A stretch of DNA of 23,572 bases from contig CANIBV010000011.1 in assembly GCA_947466005.1 (NCBI GenBank), positions 1 through 23,572 of the forward strand, written 5' to 3'. The first letter of the stretch is position 1; every line of letters starts with the position of its first letter. The notes under the pieces were generated by a model, which did not search any database, had not been told where the DNA came from, and worked only from the letters and a program-made list of their open reading frames with translations. This document shows positions 7,546 to 15,734 of this stretch, piece after piece. The position numbers and the translations under genes are program-made. The DNA comes from Spartobacteria bacterium (lineage in GTDB: Bacteria; Verrucomicrobiota; Verrucomicrobiia; Chthoniobacterales; UBA6821).

Positions 7546-8731
7546 CAAATGTGCCTAGTTCTTTGGCAATCTTGGCAAAGATGTCGAGGACCATATCCAG
7601 ATCTTCCTCAGTGTGGGTGGACATGAAACTGGTGCGGACGATCGCCTCACCGTAGCGGACAGCGGGATAAATGGCCGGGATTGCGAAGACCCCCTCCTCG
7701 AAAAGACGCTGGGCAAAGGCAAAGGCCTTGGCCTCGCTTCCGATGAGGATCGGGACGATGGGTGTCTGCGTGCTTCCAATATTGAAGCCAATCGACCTGA
7801 AGCCCTCGTGCATCTTGCGCGTGTTACGCCAGAGGAGCTCGATACGCTCAGGCTCAGACTGCATGATTTCAAGGGCCTTGAGAACGCCTCCAGTCACAGC
7901 TGGCGCGAGCGAGGCGGTGAAGATGAAGCAGCGGGCCTTGTGCTTGAGGAACTCGATCATCTCACGAGATCCGGAGACGAAGCCACCCATCGAGCCAAAA
8001 GACTTAGAGAAAGTCCCCATAACAATGTCCACTTCATCATTCACGCCGAAGTGATGAACAACGCCCTTACCTTGAGGACCAAAAACACCGAGCGAATGAG
8101 CCTCATCCACATACATGATGGCATCGTATTCCTTCGCCGCCGCGATCATAGGAGGCAGATTGGCAACATCTCCGGACATGCTGAAGACTCCGTCCATGAT
8201 GATGAGTCGTCCCGACTCATCGGGGATGCGCTTGAGACGGTTACGTAGAGCCTCTGGCGAGTTGTGCTTGTAGGGGACCAGCTTTGCTAGAGCCACCTGG
8301 CAACCCTCGATGATCGAGGCGTGGTTCTCGCGGTCACACAGAATCACATCCTCGGCTTCCGTCAGGGCGGCCAGAGCCCCCTGATTGGCGAAGAAACCGG
8401 TCGAGAATAGCAGGGCCTCTTCGCGCCCCAGGAACGCGGCAAGAGCCTGCTCCAGATCGTTGTGCAGAGAAATTGTACCGTTCAGCAGGCGGGATCCAGT
8501 GCACCCGGCCCCGAATTTGCGGGTAGCCTCGACGGAGGCCTCGACGATCCGGGGATCTTGGGCAAGGCCGAGGTAATTATTCGACCCGATCATGATCTTC
8601 CTCTCGCCGCCACAGATCACATGGTTTCCGATGCTCTCGTCAATACACCGGAAATAGGGATAGAAACCCTGAGCCCGCGCGGCGGCGGAATCATTGTAAT
8701 CGCGGCACTTCTGAAAAAGGTCTTTAGCCAT
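7400..8731 (-). CDS. spt: Alpha-oxoamine synthase, probable serine palmitoyltransferase
   Basis: This PLP-dependent enzyme would condense serine with a long-chain acyl thioester to give 3-ketosphinganine, the first step of sphingolipid synthesis. The 443-residue product shows NNYLGLAQDP (51-60), the SPT-typical GSRLLNGT (79-86), NHASI with the stacking His138, VDEAHSLGVFGP with Asp209, and GTFSKSFGSMGGF with the PLP lysine Lys243. The SKS context and GSRLLNGT favour SPT over 8-amino-7-oxononanoate synthase or glycine C-acetyltransferase, which read differently there. No bio genes are nearby. The ATG at 8729-8731 lacks a Shine-Dalgarno sequence. The catalytic fold should end near residue 395; the last 49 residues are Arg/Gly/Val-rich and overlap the next gene, so they may be an incidental extension. 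Confidence 0.85.
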   Translation of the reverse strand: MAKDLFQKCRDYNDSAAARAQGFYPYFRCIDESIGNHVICGGERKIMIGSNNYLGLAQDPRIVEASVEATRKFGAGCTGSRLLNGTISLHNDLEQALAAFLGREEALLFSTGFFANQGALAALTEAEDVILCDRENHASIIEGCQVALAKLVPYKHNSPEALRNRLKRIPDESGRLIIMDGVFSMSGDVANLPPMIAAAKEYDAIMYVDEAHSLGVFGPQGKGVVHHFGVNDEVDIVMGTFSKSFGSMGGFVSGSREMIEFLKHKARCFIFTASLAPAVTGGVLKALEIMQSEPERIELLWRNTRKMHEGFRSIGFNIGSTQTPIVPILIGSEAKAFAFAQRLFEEGVFAIPAIYPAVRYGEAIVRTSFMSTHTEEDLDMVLDIFAKIAKELGTFDDPAYTEPGRRRNVFDFALPKRVGVEEVRGDSGAVARNGSGLHAAVSG

Positions 8732-8821
8732 GGAGAATGAGATAAAAATTCGCAGGAATCAGCCGGAGTGTAAACCCTTTCATTAGGGCTGCACCTCATC
8801 CGACACTGTCGGAGAGAAAAA

Positions 8822-8895
8822 TCGGGGCGACAGGATTCGAACCTGCGACTTCTTGGTCCCAAACCAAGCGCTCTACCAAGCTGAGCTACGCCCCG
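8822..8895 (-). tRNA. tRNA-Pro, anticodon TGG
   Basis: A full cloverleaf can be drawn on the minus strand. The acceptor stem is CGGGGCG/CGCCCCG, and the D arm has GTAGCTCAG and GGTAGAG. The anticodon stem CTTGG/CCAAG encloses the loop TTTGGGA, giving anticodon UGG. The T arm is GCAGG-TTCGAAT-CCTGT, and the discriminator base is A. CCA is not encoded; TTTTTC follows. It lies about 90 bases upstream of the SPT-type gene on the same strand. Confidence 0.96.
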
Positions 8896-8905
8896 GGAAG
8901 AAGGG

Positions 8906-8934
8906 ATCTAATCGGAGAAACCGCCCTTGTGCAA
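8906..8934 (-). promoter_or_regulatory. Candidate promoter of tRNA-Pro
   Basis: On the minus strand TTGCAC (8929-8934) and TTAGAT (8906-8911) are 17 bases apart, and the tRNA begins 10 bases after the -10 box. The -10 match is moderate. The rest of the short 8896-9015 gap shows nothing else. Confidence 0.35.
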
Positions 8935-9015
8935 GAAGCGTCTGGAAAATCGGTGAAGGGAGTGGAGGCAAACCAAGGCCCCTAATCGATCGGCATGCGC
9001 TCCGTAAGACTTCGC

Positions 9016-10500
9016 TCAGGCCTTCAATGCCGCGAGCAAATCATCCAATGGGACGCTGATGATCGTGGAGGCGCGGTCGCTCACGGCAAACGGCAAGACC
9101 AGAGTGCGACCGTGCAGCAGTGAACCGCAACTGTAGACCACATTGGGCACATATCCCTCCCGTTCCTCCCCCTCGGGGGCGAGCAGCGGTTCCTTCAGGC
9201 GGCCGATGACCTTGGTGGGGTCCTCCAGATCGAGAAGTGCGGCACCAATACAGTATTTACGCATGGGACCTACGCCGTGGGTGATGACGAGCCATCCCTC
9301 CTCCGTCTCGATAGGAGAGCCACAGTTGCCGATCTTCACCGACTCCCACATTTCCGCAGGCCGCAGGATTATCTGGGGATTGTTCCAGTAGTGGGGGCTG
9401 TAGGAGAACATGATGAAAAGATTCTCGTCATCCTGTCTGGAGAGCATGGCGTAGCGACCGCCGATCCGGCGCGGAAAAAGAGCCATCCCCTTGTTTTGCA
9501 CCGCACTACCATTGAGCGTAAGGACGCGGAAGTGCAGGAAGTCCTCTGTCTCAATGAGTTGTGGGAGGATTGCCTGGCCGTTGTATGCCGTGTAGGTCGC
9601 GTAGTATTTGACCGCGCCGTCATCCTCGGTGAAACGCACGAACCGGGCATCCTCAATCCCGTTGGTCTCGTTGGGCGAGACCGGGAAGATGATCCTCTCG
9701 CTCATGGCGAGCTTCTCGGAAAAAAGCAGCTCGTAATTGGAATCAGCAAGCCACTGGATGCATTCAAGCATCCCGCTCAGTTTCCGGCTCGCTGGCCGGG
9801 TTTCCTGAAGGACCCCAGCCACACTTGCATTCAACTCACTCCGCGTGAAGCACTCCCCCAGCGGTGCCATCACGGCGGTCGCATGACTGAGTCGTCGCTC
9901 ACCGCTGTCGAGCCCTTCCTCAAAACCCATTTCGGCCAGCTTGATGATGAATCGCTCCTTGTTGTAGACGGGGTTGGGAATGATTTCCGGCACGGTCACG
10001 AAGCGGGAAACCGGATCCAGCGTAATCTGGCCATCGGCGGCGATCATTCCAGAACGAAATTCGATGGAGGAGATATGCCCCTCCCCCGTAGCGCGAAGGC
10101 TCAAGATGAAACGGAGTCCCCCCTCGGGAACCCCATCTTGGTCGGGATGAGGTACGATGGAGGGGTTGAAGATGGCGGCGGACTCGAGCGCGTATTCCCC
10201 GGAAAATAGCGCGCCGATCAAAAGCTCCCTCTGGGGCGAGAGCGGTCGTTGCGTGAAGACATGCCTGCTCACCTTTGCAAAATGGGACTGTAACACCGCA
10301 TCGATGTCGAAATGACGGCCGTCAAACTCCCCTCGCACCGCAGCCAACTCCGCGTGCACCTCGTCCTCATCAAGCGCAAGCGCACGGCCGATGATAGCGG
10401 TGATGCGGCGATCCTCCGCGGGAATGAAAGGCCGGATGATCACGCGAGCACTCTCGGGAAGGAGCTCAACCTCATGGCGAAGGATGGGGAGATGACTCAT
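9016..10500 (-). CDS. Glycoside hydrolase family 130 protein (beta-mannoside phosphorylase or hydrolase type)
   Basis: GH130 enzymes are five-bladed beta-propellers. Most are inverting phosphorylases acting on beta-mannosides (releasing mannose 1-phosphate), and some are beta-1,2-mannosidases. Family blocks are visible in the 494-residue product: FNPSIVPHPD (111-120), NGIEDARFVRF (280-290) with the acidic residue Asp284 at the usual proton-donor position, KGMALFPRRIGGRYAML (337-353), SYSPHYWNNP, the TEEGWLVITHGVGP block (399-412) and VPNVVYSCG (451-459). An N-terminal region of about 100 residues precedes the propeller, making it longer than the 300-350-residue phosphorylases. No signal peptide is seen, so it is probably cytoplasmic. 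Exact substrate cannot be assigned. The start codon ATG at 10498-10500 overlaps the stop of a transposase remnant by 4 bases. Confidence 0.85.
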   Translation of the reverse strand: MSHLPILRHEVELLPESARVIIRPFIPAEDRRITAIIGRALALDEDEVHAELAAVRGEFDGRHFDIDAVLQSHFAKVSRHVFTQRPLSPQRELLIGALFSGEYALESAAIFNPSIVPHPDQDGVPEGGLRFILSLRATGEGHISSIEFRSGMIAADGQITLDPVSRFVTVPEIIPNPVYNKERFIIKLAEMGFEEGLDSGERRLSHATAVMAPLGECFTRSELNASVAGVLQETRPASRKLSGMLECIQWLADSNYELLFSEKLAMSERIIFPVSPNETNGIEDARFVRFTEDDGAVKYYATYTAYNGQAILPQLIETEDFLHFRVLTLNGSAVQNKGMALFPRRIGGRYAMLSRQDDENLFIMFSYSPHYWNNPQIILRPAEMWESVKIGNCGSPIETEEGWLVITHGVGPMRKYCIGAALLDLEDPTKVIGRLKEPLLAPEGEEREGYVPNVVYSCGSLLHGRTLVLPFAVSDRASTIISVPLDDLLAALKA

Positions 10501-10838
10501 GAGTACATGGGGGTTTCTGGTGATTGGAGTGCCCCCGTTTTTCGTATCAAGCGCTCTGAGAGATTTGGTTGTGGGGTTGGGGTTTGATCTCTGTCTTGCG
10601 GAGCTGAAGCGGTAGGCCGAAGTGCAGCAAGGCAGCGTGCGGAAAACTCCGCCGGGCTGAGTATTCCCAGTAATGAGAGTGGTCTTATATGGTTGTATTT
10701 TCCCCTGTGCTCCCTGCCAAGGACTTTTGCCTCCAGAAGAGTGGAGAAGAGTTCCACATTGAGGAACTCATCACGGAAGCGTGCGTTGAAGCTCTCGCTG
10801 TAAGGATTTTGATTCGGCTCAGCGTAGCCCGCTTGGAG
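10497..10838 (-). pseudogene. IS3-family transposase (OrfB) C-terminal remnant
   Basis: The minus-strand frame open from 10838 encodes the C-terminal end of an IS3-type integrase-core transposase. It reads YAEPNQNPYSESFNARFRDEF with the ESFN motif that carries the third catalytic residue, then a helix ending LGREHRGKYNHIRPLSLLG and PAEF. The N-terminal part with the first two catalytic aspartates is absent, and a stop codon at 10839-10841 lies just before the homologous part. RPLSLLGIL replaces the usual RPHSSLGY, a sign of decay. The frame ends with TGA at 10497-10499, overlapping the GH130 start codon. No intact terminal inverted repeats or target duplication were seen. Confidence 0.8.
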
Positions 10839-10864
10839 CTACTCGCGCGAGCGAGAGCCGCAAT

Positions 10865-10921
10865 ACTTCTTTGCGGTCAGGAGATTGTGTCAAATCGCTC
10901 CCTTCAACTTCGGAGTTCGGG
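10865..10921. repeat. Dispersed repeat, copy A
   Basis: This stretch matches 22433-22489 at about 53 of 57 positions in the same orientation, including the unbroken GATTGTGTCAAATCGCTC and CAACTTCGGAGTTCGGGTT. Weaker similarity continues leftward to about 10851. It sits just upstream, in transposase orientation, of the IS3 remnant. The flank 10928-11027 contains no gene I can recognise. It has TAGTCGTAGT-type short repeats only. Confidence 0.75.
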
Positions 10922-11027
10922 TTAAACGGCTTGCAAGCTCGGATGGAGAGCAATGAAGCCAAGGGTAGTCGTAGTTAGTCCTACGGCGACCGCAGGCCAA
11001 CGCCGCTATCCGCCGAGATCGCGAGCC

Positions 11028-12032
11028 TTACCCTAGGACGATTTTGGCGGTGACGAGATAGCAGGTCACCGTAAAAAGATCCGCCGCCGCCAGGGTGATC
11101 GGGCCCGCCGCAATCTTTGGATCCCAGCGCACCACGCGCAGGAGGGAGGGAACTAACACCCCAATCATACCCGCAACCAGGATCGAGATGATCACGCTCC
11201 CTCCCATGGAGAGAGCTGCGCGGGGGTCACGATAGAAAATACCGACCATCACGGCCACGGCCACGCCCGCGAGCACCCCAAGCAACATCGATGTCACCGC
11301 TTCGCGGCGGAGTTTCACACGCAGCCACCTCCAGCGGAATCGTGTGGCCGGCAGAGACTGAACGGTGAGGGCCAGAGACTGCGCCGCCACAGCCTCCCCG
11401 AGACCTAGGACGAGGGCCATGAAGACAGCCAGTACAACCTTCTGCTGCAGGGTCTGAGCAAAGGCGCCGGCCATCACCGCACAGAGGACACCTCCGGAGA
11501 CAGTGGCCGCCAACCACGGGAAGCGGATGCCGAAAGCCTTAAGCGGAGAGGCATGCTGCAGTTCCTGAATGTGGATGCCGATCGACTGAAAGAGCTGGTC
11601 GTTGTTTCCACCGGTTCCGAGCTCCATCACCTCGTCGGTGAAGAGCCCCACGTCGATGATCCCACGGAGGCGCTTCTTCTCATCCACCACGGGAATGGCC
11701 AGGAATTTATGCATGATGAAGCATTCGCACGCCTCCATCAGTGTCGCGGTCTGGGGAAGAGAGAGCACCCTCTTCATCATCGCCTCACCCACGATGCGGT
11801 CGAGCGGTTCGGTGAGAAGCTTGCGGGCTGGGACCACACCCGAGAGACGCCCCTCCTCATCAACTACGTAGAAGTAGAAGATGCGCTCCTCCAATCCCGT
11901 AGATCGGATGAAATCAAGTGCCTCCCCGACGCTCTGACCGATGCGTAACGGCGGAGGCCCAAATCTGATGAAATCAGATACCGGCCTCTGCAGGTGCGAG
12001 TGATCGGCACCCGATCCGGCGACTGAATTCAT
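11028..12032 (-). CDS. CBS-domain MgtE-like divalent cation transporter, divergent and lacking the N domain
   Basis: The 334-residue product has a tandem CBS-domain pair (about residues 20-145, including VVDEEGRLSGVV and IPVVDEKKRLRGIID). An MgtE-type membrane domain follows with about five hydrophobic helices between 165 and the C-terminus. The late PITLAAADLF keeps the aspartate that lines the MgtE pore. Two things differ from typical MgtE Mg channels of about 450 residues. The N-terminal helical superhelix domain is missing, and the GxGGNxGxQ-type segment after the second helix reads LGLGEAVAAQS. Substrate may therefore not be Mg2+. Start is taken as ATG at 12030-12032; a GTG at 12036 is an alternative. 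It follows clpC by 55 bases on the same strand and may be cotranscribed with it. Confidence 0.78.
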   Translation of the reverse strand: MNSVAGSGADHSHLQRPVSDFIRFGPPPLRIGQSVGEALDFIRSTGLEERIFYFYVVDEEGRLSGVVPARKLLTEPLDRIVGEAMMKRVLSLPQTATLMEACECFIMHKFLAIPVVDEKKRLRGIIDVGLFTDEVMELGTGGNNDQLFQSIGIHIQELQHASPLKAFGIRFPWLAATVSGGVLCAVMAGAFAQTLQQKVVLAVFMALVLGLGEAVAAQSLALTVQSLPATRFRWRWLRVKLRREAVTSMLLGVLAGVAVAVMVGIFYRDPRAALSMGGSVIISILVAGMIGVLVPSLLRVVRWDPKIAAGPITLAAADLFTVTCYLVTAKIVLG

Positions 12033-12087
12033 TGGCACTCGCCGATCGGATCCCGGAAGACTGATTCAAGGAGCAGGGGCTCGCCCC

Positions 12088-14613
12088 CTACCCCTTGGCC
12101 TTCCTTGCTTTGGCCGACGGAGTGCCGCCCGTCACCTTGAAAGAGAGCTTCTCCCCGTCACGGGTCACCTGGACTTGATCGCCGGCCTTGAATGTTCCGC
12201 GCAAGATCTCCTCGGCCATCGGATCTTCGAGATAGCGTTCCACGGCGCGGCGCATCGGACGGGCTCCGTACGACGGATCATAGCCCTTCTCGATCAGGAG
12301 CTCATGCGCTGGGGCATCAAGGGTGAGTGTGATTTCGCGCTGCTTGATCCGCGCGATGACCTTGGCCACCTCAAGATCCACAATGCGGGTGAGCATCTCC
12401 TTGGAGAGGGTGTGGAAGACGATGATGTCATCCAACCGGTTCAGGAACTCCGGTTTGAAAACCTTCTTTGTCTCCTCAAGAATCTTATCGCTCATCGTAG
12501 CGTGGCCTTCATCCAGCGAGGGAGCACCGAAACCGAGCGAGGTCTGCTTCTTGATCAACTCAGCGCCGACGTTCGACGTGAGGATGATGATCGTGTTACG
12601 GAAATCGATCTTGCGCCCCAGACTGTCCGTGACGGTTCCCTCCTCCAGAATCTGGAGTAGGAGGTGCATGACGTCCGGGTGAGCTTTCTCGATCTCATCG
12701 AAGAGCACCACCGAGTAGGGACGCCTGCGAACGGCCTCGGAAAGTTGCCCTCCCTCTTCGTGACCGACATAACCCGGAGGAGAGCCGATGAGGCGGGAGG
12801 AGGTGAACTTCTCCATGTACTCCGACATGTCGATCTGGATGATGGCGTCGGGATCGCCGAACATGAACTCGGCCAGCGAGCGGGCGAGGAAGGTCTTGCC
12901 GACTCCTGTCGGGCCGAGAAAGACGAAGGAGCCGATCGGGCGACGCGGGTCCTTAAGATCGGCACGAGAGCGACGGAGCGCCTTGCTGATGGCGGTGACT
13001 GCCTCGTCCTGTCCGATGACGCGTTTCTTGAGTTCCTCCTCCATGGCGAGAAGCTTCTGGGTTTCCTTCTGCTCGATGCGTGTGAGAGGAACTCCTGTCC
13101 ACTTGGAGAGGACATGCATGATCTCCTCCTCCCCGACGACAACTTCACGCTCATCGCGGTCCTTTCTCCAGGCTGCAAGCGCGGTCTCGAGGTCCTCCTT
13201 AGCTTTCTTCTCCGTGTCACGGAGAGCTGCAGCCTTTTCAAAATCCTGCGCCTTGATGGCGGCCTCTTTCTCCCCCCTGATCCGGTCGATTTCGGCTTCG
13301 AGATCCTTGGTAGAAGGAGGACGGGTCATCGCGCCGATGCGGGCACGGGAGCCGGCCTCATCCATGATGTCGATCGCCTTGTCGGGCAGGAACCGGCCGG
13401 TGAGATATCTGTCGGAGAGCTTGGCAGCAGCTTCCAGGGCGGCATCGGTAATGACCGCCTTGTGGTGCGCCTCGTACTTGGGGCGGAGTCCCTTGAGAAT
13501 GAGGATGGTGTCATCGACGGAGGGGGCCTCGATCTTCACCGACTGGAAGCGGCGCTCCAGAGCGGAGTCCTTCTCGATGTGCTTACGGTATTCATTCAGT
13601 GTCGTGGCTCCGATACACTGGAGCTCACCGCGACTGAGGGCGGGCTTGATGATGTTGGAGGCGTCCATGGCACCCTCCGCCGAACCTGCTCCGACGATGG
13701 TATGAAGCTCGTCGATGAAGAGGATGATGTTCTTGTTCTTGCGGATCTCATCCATGACGGCCTTGATGCGCTCCTCGAACTGACCACGGTACTTCGTGCC
13801 GGCGACCATGAGCGCGAGATCGAGCGTGATGACCTTCTTGTCGGAGAGTAGTTCGGGGACGTTTCCGGAGACAATCTCTTGGGCGAGCCCCTCGGCAATC
13901 GCCGTCTTGCCGACGCCAGCCTCACCGATCAGGACGGGGTTGTTCTTGCTCCGGCGGCAGAGGATCTGGATGACACGTTCAATCTCATCGGCGCGTCCGA
14001 TAACTGGATCGAGTTCCCCTTTTCGGGCGCTTTCCGTCAGGTCACGGCCAAAGGCCTTCAATGCGGGGGTCTTTGCTTCCTTGCGACCCGATGAAGCGCC
14101 GCCCGACGCAACACCTTCGGTCTCCTCACCCTCTTCACCTTCACCCCCCTCATCATCCTCGTCGGATGGGGTGAAGTTCGGGTCGAGTTCCTTGAGGACT
14201 TCGTTGCGCGTGCGCTCGAGATCGACTTCGAGATTCTTGAGCACCTGCGCGGCGACACCCTCGCCCTCGCGGAGCAGTCCGAGCAGGATGTGCTCGGTGC
14301 CGACGTAGGAATGCTGGAGTGCCTTGGCCTCCTTTCCGGCGAGGGCGAGCACCTTCTTCACGCGCGGCGTGTAGGGAATATTCCCCGACATCTTGTTCTC
14401 CTGTCCGGAGCCAACCTGTTTCTCGACCTCTTGGCGGACGGTCTCGAGATCGAGGCCCATCTTCTGGAGAACATTCACGGCAACTCCCTGGCCAAGCTTG
14501 ATCAGACCGAGCAGCAGATGTTCCGTGCCGACATAATTATGGTTAAAGCGGTCTGCCTCCTTGCGGGAGAGTGCCAGAACCTGCTGAGCGCGCGGCGTGA
14601 AGTTATTCATCAT
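12088..14613 (-). CDS. clpC: ATP-dependent Clp protease ATPase subunit ClpC
   Basis: This Hsp100 hexameric unfoldase feeds proteins to ClpP. The 841-residue product has two N-terminal Clp repeats (about 5-70 and 80-145, each with YVGTEH and LLGL), a very acidic linker at 150-166, and AAA module 1 with GEAGVGKT (230-237) and IILFIDELHT. A middle domain contains a UvrB/C-type segment (FEKAAALRD, 458-466), and AAA module 2 has GPTGVGKT (567-574) and VVLFDE (635-640). The ClpP-docking tip LGFG is at 693-696. The M domain, UVR segment and N repeats identify ClpC rather than ClpA or ClpB. Its ATG overlaps the mcsB stop by 4 bases (ATGA), implying translational coupling. No CtsR-type repressor gene is adjacent. 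Confidence 0.97.
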   Translation of the reverse strand: MMNNFTPRAQQVLALSRKEADRFNHNYVGTEHLLLGLIKLGQGVAVNVLQKMGLDLETVRQEVEKQVGSGQENKMSGNIPYTPRVKKVLALAGKEAKALQHSYVGTEHILLGLLREGEGVAAQVLKNLEVDLERTRNEVLKELDPNFTPSDEDDEGGEGEEGEETEGVASGGASSGRKEAKTPALKAFGRDLTESARKGELDPVIGRADEIERVIQILCRRSKNNPVLIGEAGVGKTAIAEGLAQEIVSGNVPELLSDKKVITLDLALMVAGTKYRGQFEERIKAVMDEIRKNKNIILFIDELHTIVGAGSAEGAMDASNIIKPALSRGELQCIGATTLNEYRKHIEKDSALERRFQSVKIEAPSVDDTILILKGLRPKYEAHHKAVITDAALEAAAKLSDRYLTGRFLPDKAIDIMDEAGSRARIGAMTRPPSTKDLEAEIDRIRGEKEAAIKAQDFEKAAALRDTEKKAKEDLETALAAWRKDRDEREVVVGEEEIMHVLSKWTGVPLTRIEQKETQKLLAMEEELKKRVIGQDEAVTAISKALRRSRADLKDPRRPIGSFVFLGPTGVGKTFLARSLAEFMFGDPDAIIQIDMSEYMEKFTSSRLIGSPPGYVGHEEGGQLSEAVRRRPYSVVLFDEIEKAHPDVMHLLLQILEEGTVTDSLGRKIDFRNTIIILTSNVGAELIKKQTSLGFGAPSLDEGHATMSDKILEETKKVFKPEFLNRLDDIIVFHTLSKEMLTRIVDLEVAKVIARIKQREITLTLDAPAHELLIEKGYDPSYGARPMRRAVERYLEDPMAEEILRGTFKAGDQVQVTRDGEKLSFKVTGGTPSAKARKAKG

Positions 14614-15734
14614 GATTCCTCGCTGGTTGTCGTGTTGGATGTGGGAGGTGTGATCGGGATCTTCCCGATTTCCGGCTCTTGCATCTGCTTCAACTTTGCG
14701 CGGATTAGCGCGGCGCGCAAGGAATCGCGTTCCTCCGAGCCCAGTTTTACTGCCTGAAGGCCTTTTTGGAGATGGGCCGGCTGAGTCTCGATGAAGAGCT
14801 CATCAACCTGCAGGCGGCTCTGGGAGGGGAAAAGCCCGAGATCGACACCCATTTTGATGAAGGAAAGCAGGTTCAGGGCCTCCTTGGAGGTGATGGAGTG
14901 GGCATGGCAGAGGATGCCGTAGGCGCGGCCGATCTGGTCAAGCAAGGTCTCGGCGCGCTGCTGGAGCAGAATCTGACGTGCATTCTGCTCATGCTCCAGG
15001 ATCTGATGGATGACCTTATTCAGCCGTCCGATGATCTCCTCCTCGGCTTCCCCGAGTGTGGTCTGGTTGGAGACCTGAAAAAGATTCCCCATCGCCTCGG
15101 TCCCCTCCCCGTGAAGGCCGCGGACGGCGAGGCCGATTTTGTTCACCGAATTGATGATCTTGTTCACCTGCTCCGACATGACGAGCCCCGGCAGGTGCAG
15201 CATGGCGCTAGCCCTCATCCCAGTGCCCACATTCGTCGGGCAGGCGGTGAGGTAGCCGAGGTCGTTGTGAAAGGCGAAATCAAGCGAGTCCTCCAGTTCC
15301 GTATCTGTCTGGTTGATCATGGCAAAGACCTCGTCCAGCTGGAGTCCGGCACGGATCGCCTGCATACGGAGGTGATCCTCCTCGTTGATCATGAAGCTGA
15401 GAGTCTGGGCCGTGTTCATCACAACGGCGCTTCCCGCCCCCTTGGCCGCATGCTCGCGGCTGATGAGGTGGCGCTCGACGAGCACCTGCTTTTCCAGAGG
15501 TGAGAGATCCTCAAGCTTTTCGGAGAAGGATTCCTTCATCTCGGGAAGCTGCTCCACGGCGCCACGGACTTCCTCGAGCACCGCAATACGCTCCGCCTTC
15601 TTGGCCCAGCCCGGGAAAGGCTTCCCCTTCAGGTTGCGGGCAAGGCGCACGCGGCTGCTGACCACGATCTGATCATGAGGGCCGGAGCCGCTGAGCCATT
15701 CCCCCGTGTTGGCGATGATCCCGGAAAGTTTCAC
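14610..15734 (-). CDS. mcsB: Protein arginine kinase McsB
   Basis: McsB transfers phosphate from ATP to protein arginine residues, marking substrates for ClpC-ClpP. The 374-residue product has the phosphagen-kinase catalytic domain: SSRVRLARN (26-34) binds nucleotide, NEED (117-120) provides the catalytic acidic residues, and CPTNVGTGMRAS (165-176) carries the active-site Cys165. The C-terminal regulatory domain keeps RDSLRA (336-341), the RDxxRA phospho-arginine pocket known to tune Bacillus McsB, which points to a true protein arginine kinase and not a creatine or arginine kinase. Start is a GTG at 15732-15734 overlapping the mcsA stop (GTGA). The Ser/Thr-rich tail after 350 is extra. The partner gene mcsA is directly upstream and clpC directly downstream. 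Confidence 0.95.
   Translation of the reverse strand: MKLSGIIANTGEWLSGSGPHDQIVVSSRVRLARNLKGKPFPGWAKKAERIAVLEEVRGAVEQLPEMKESFSEKLEDLSPLEKQVLVERHLISREHAAKGAGSAVVMNTAQTLSFMINEEDHLRMQAIRAGLQLDEVFAMINQTDTELEDSLDFAFHNDLGYLTACPTNVGTGMRASAMLHLPGLVMSEQVNKIINSVNKIGLAVRGLHGEGTEAMGNLFQVSNQTTLGEAEEEIIGRLNKVIHQILEHEQNARQILLQQRAETLLDQIGRAYGILCHAHSITSKEALNLLSFIKMGVDLGLFPSQSRLQVDELFIETQPAHLQKGLQAVKLGSEERDSLRAALIRAKLKQMQEPEIGKIPITPPTSNTTTSEES

Noticed and set aside
8800..8812. Palindrome CCGACACTGTCGG after the tRNA gene as a terminator
   Set aside because: The stem is only 5-6 pairs and in neither direction is it followed by a T-run, so I do not call it a terminator.
9277..10209. A plus-strand open frame of 310 codons opposite the GH130 gene
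   Set aside because: Its composition is that of antisense translation, no domain is seen, and the GH130 frame has conserved motifs throughout.
10944..10995. Similarity of the 10.95 kb TAGTCGTAGT words to the palindrome at 20351 as a second repeat family
   Set aside because: Beyond an 8-base shared word the alignment needs gaps and falls to about two thirds identity, too weak to call.
12664..13851. A plus-strand open frame of 395 codons inside clpC
   Set aside because: No recognisable domain, and the opposite strand encodes complete ClpC with all motifs; a typical GC-rich antisense shadow.
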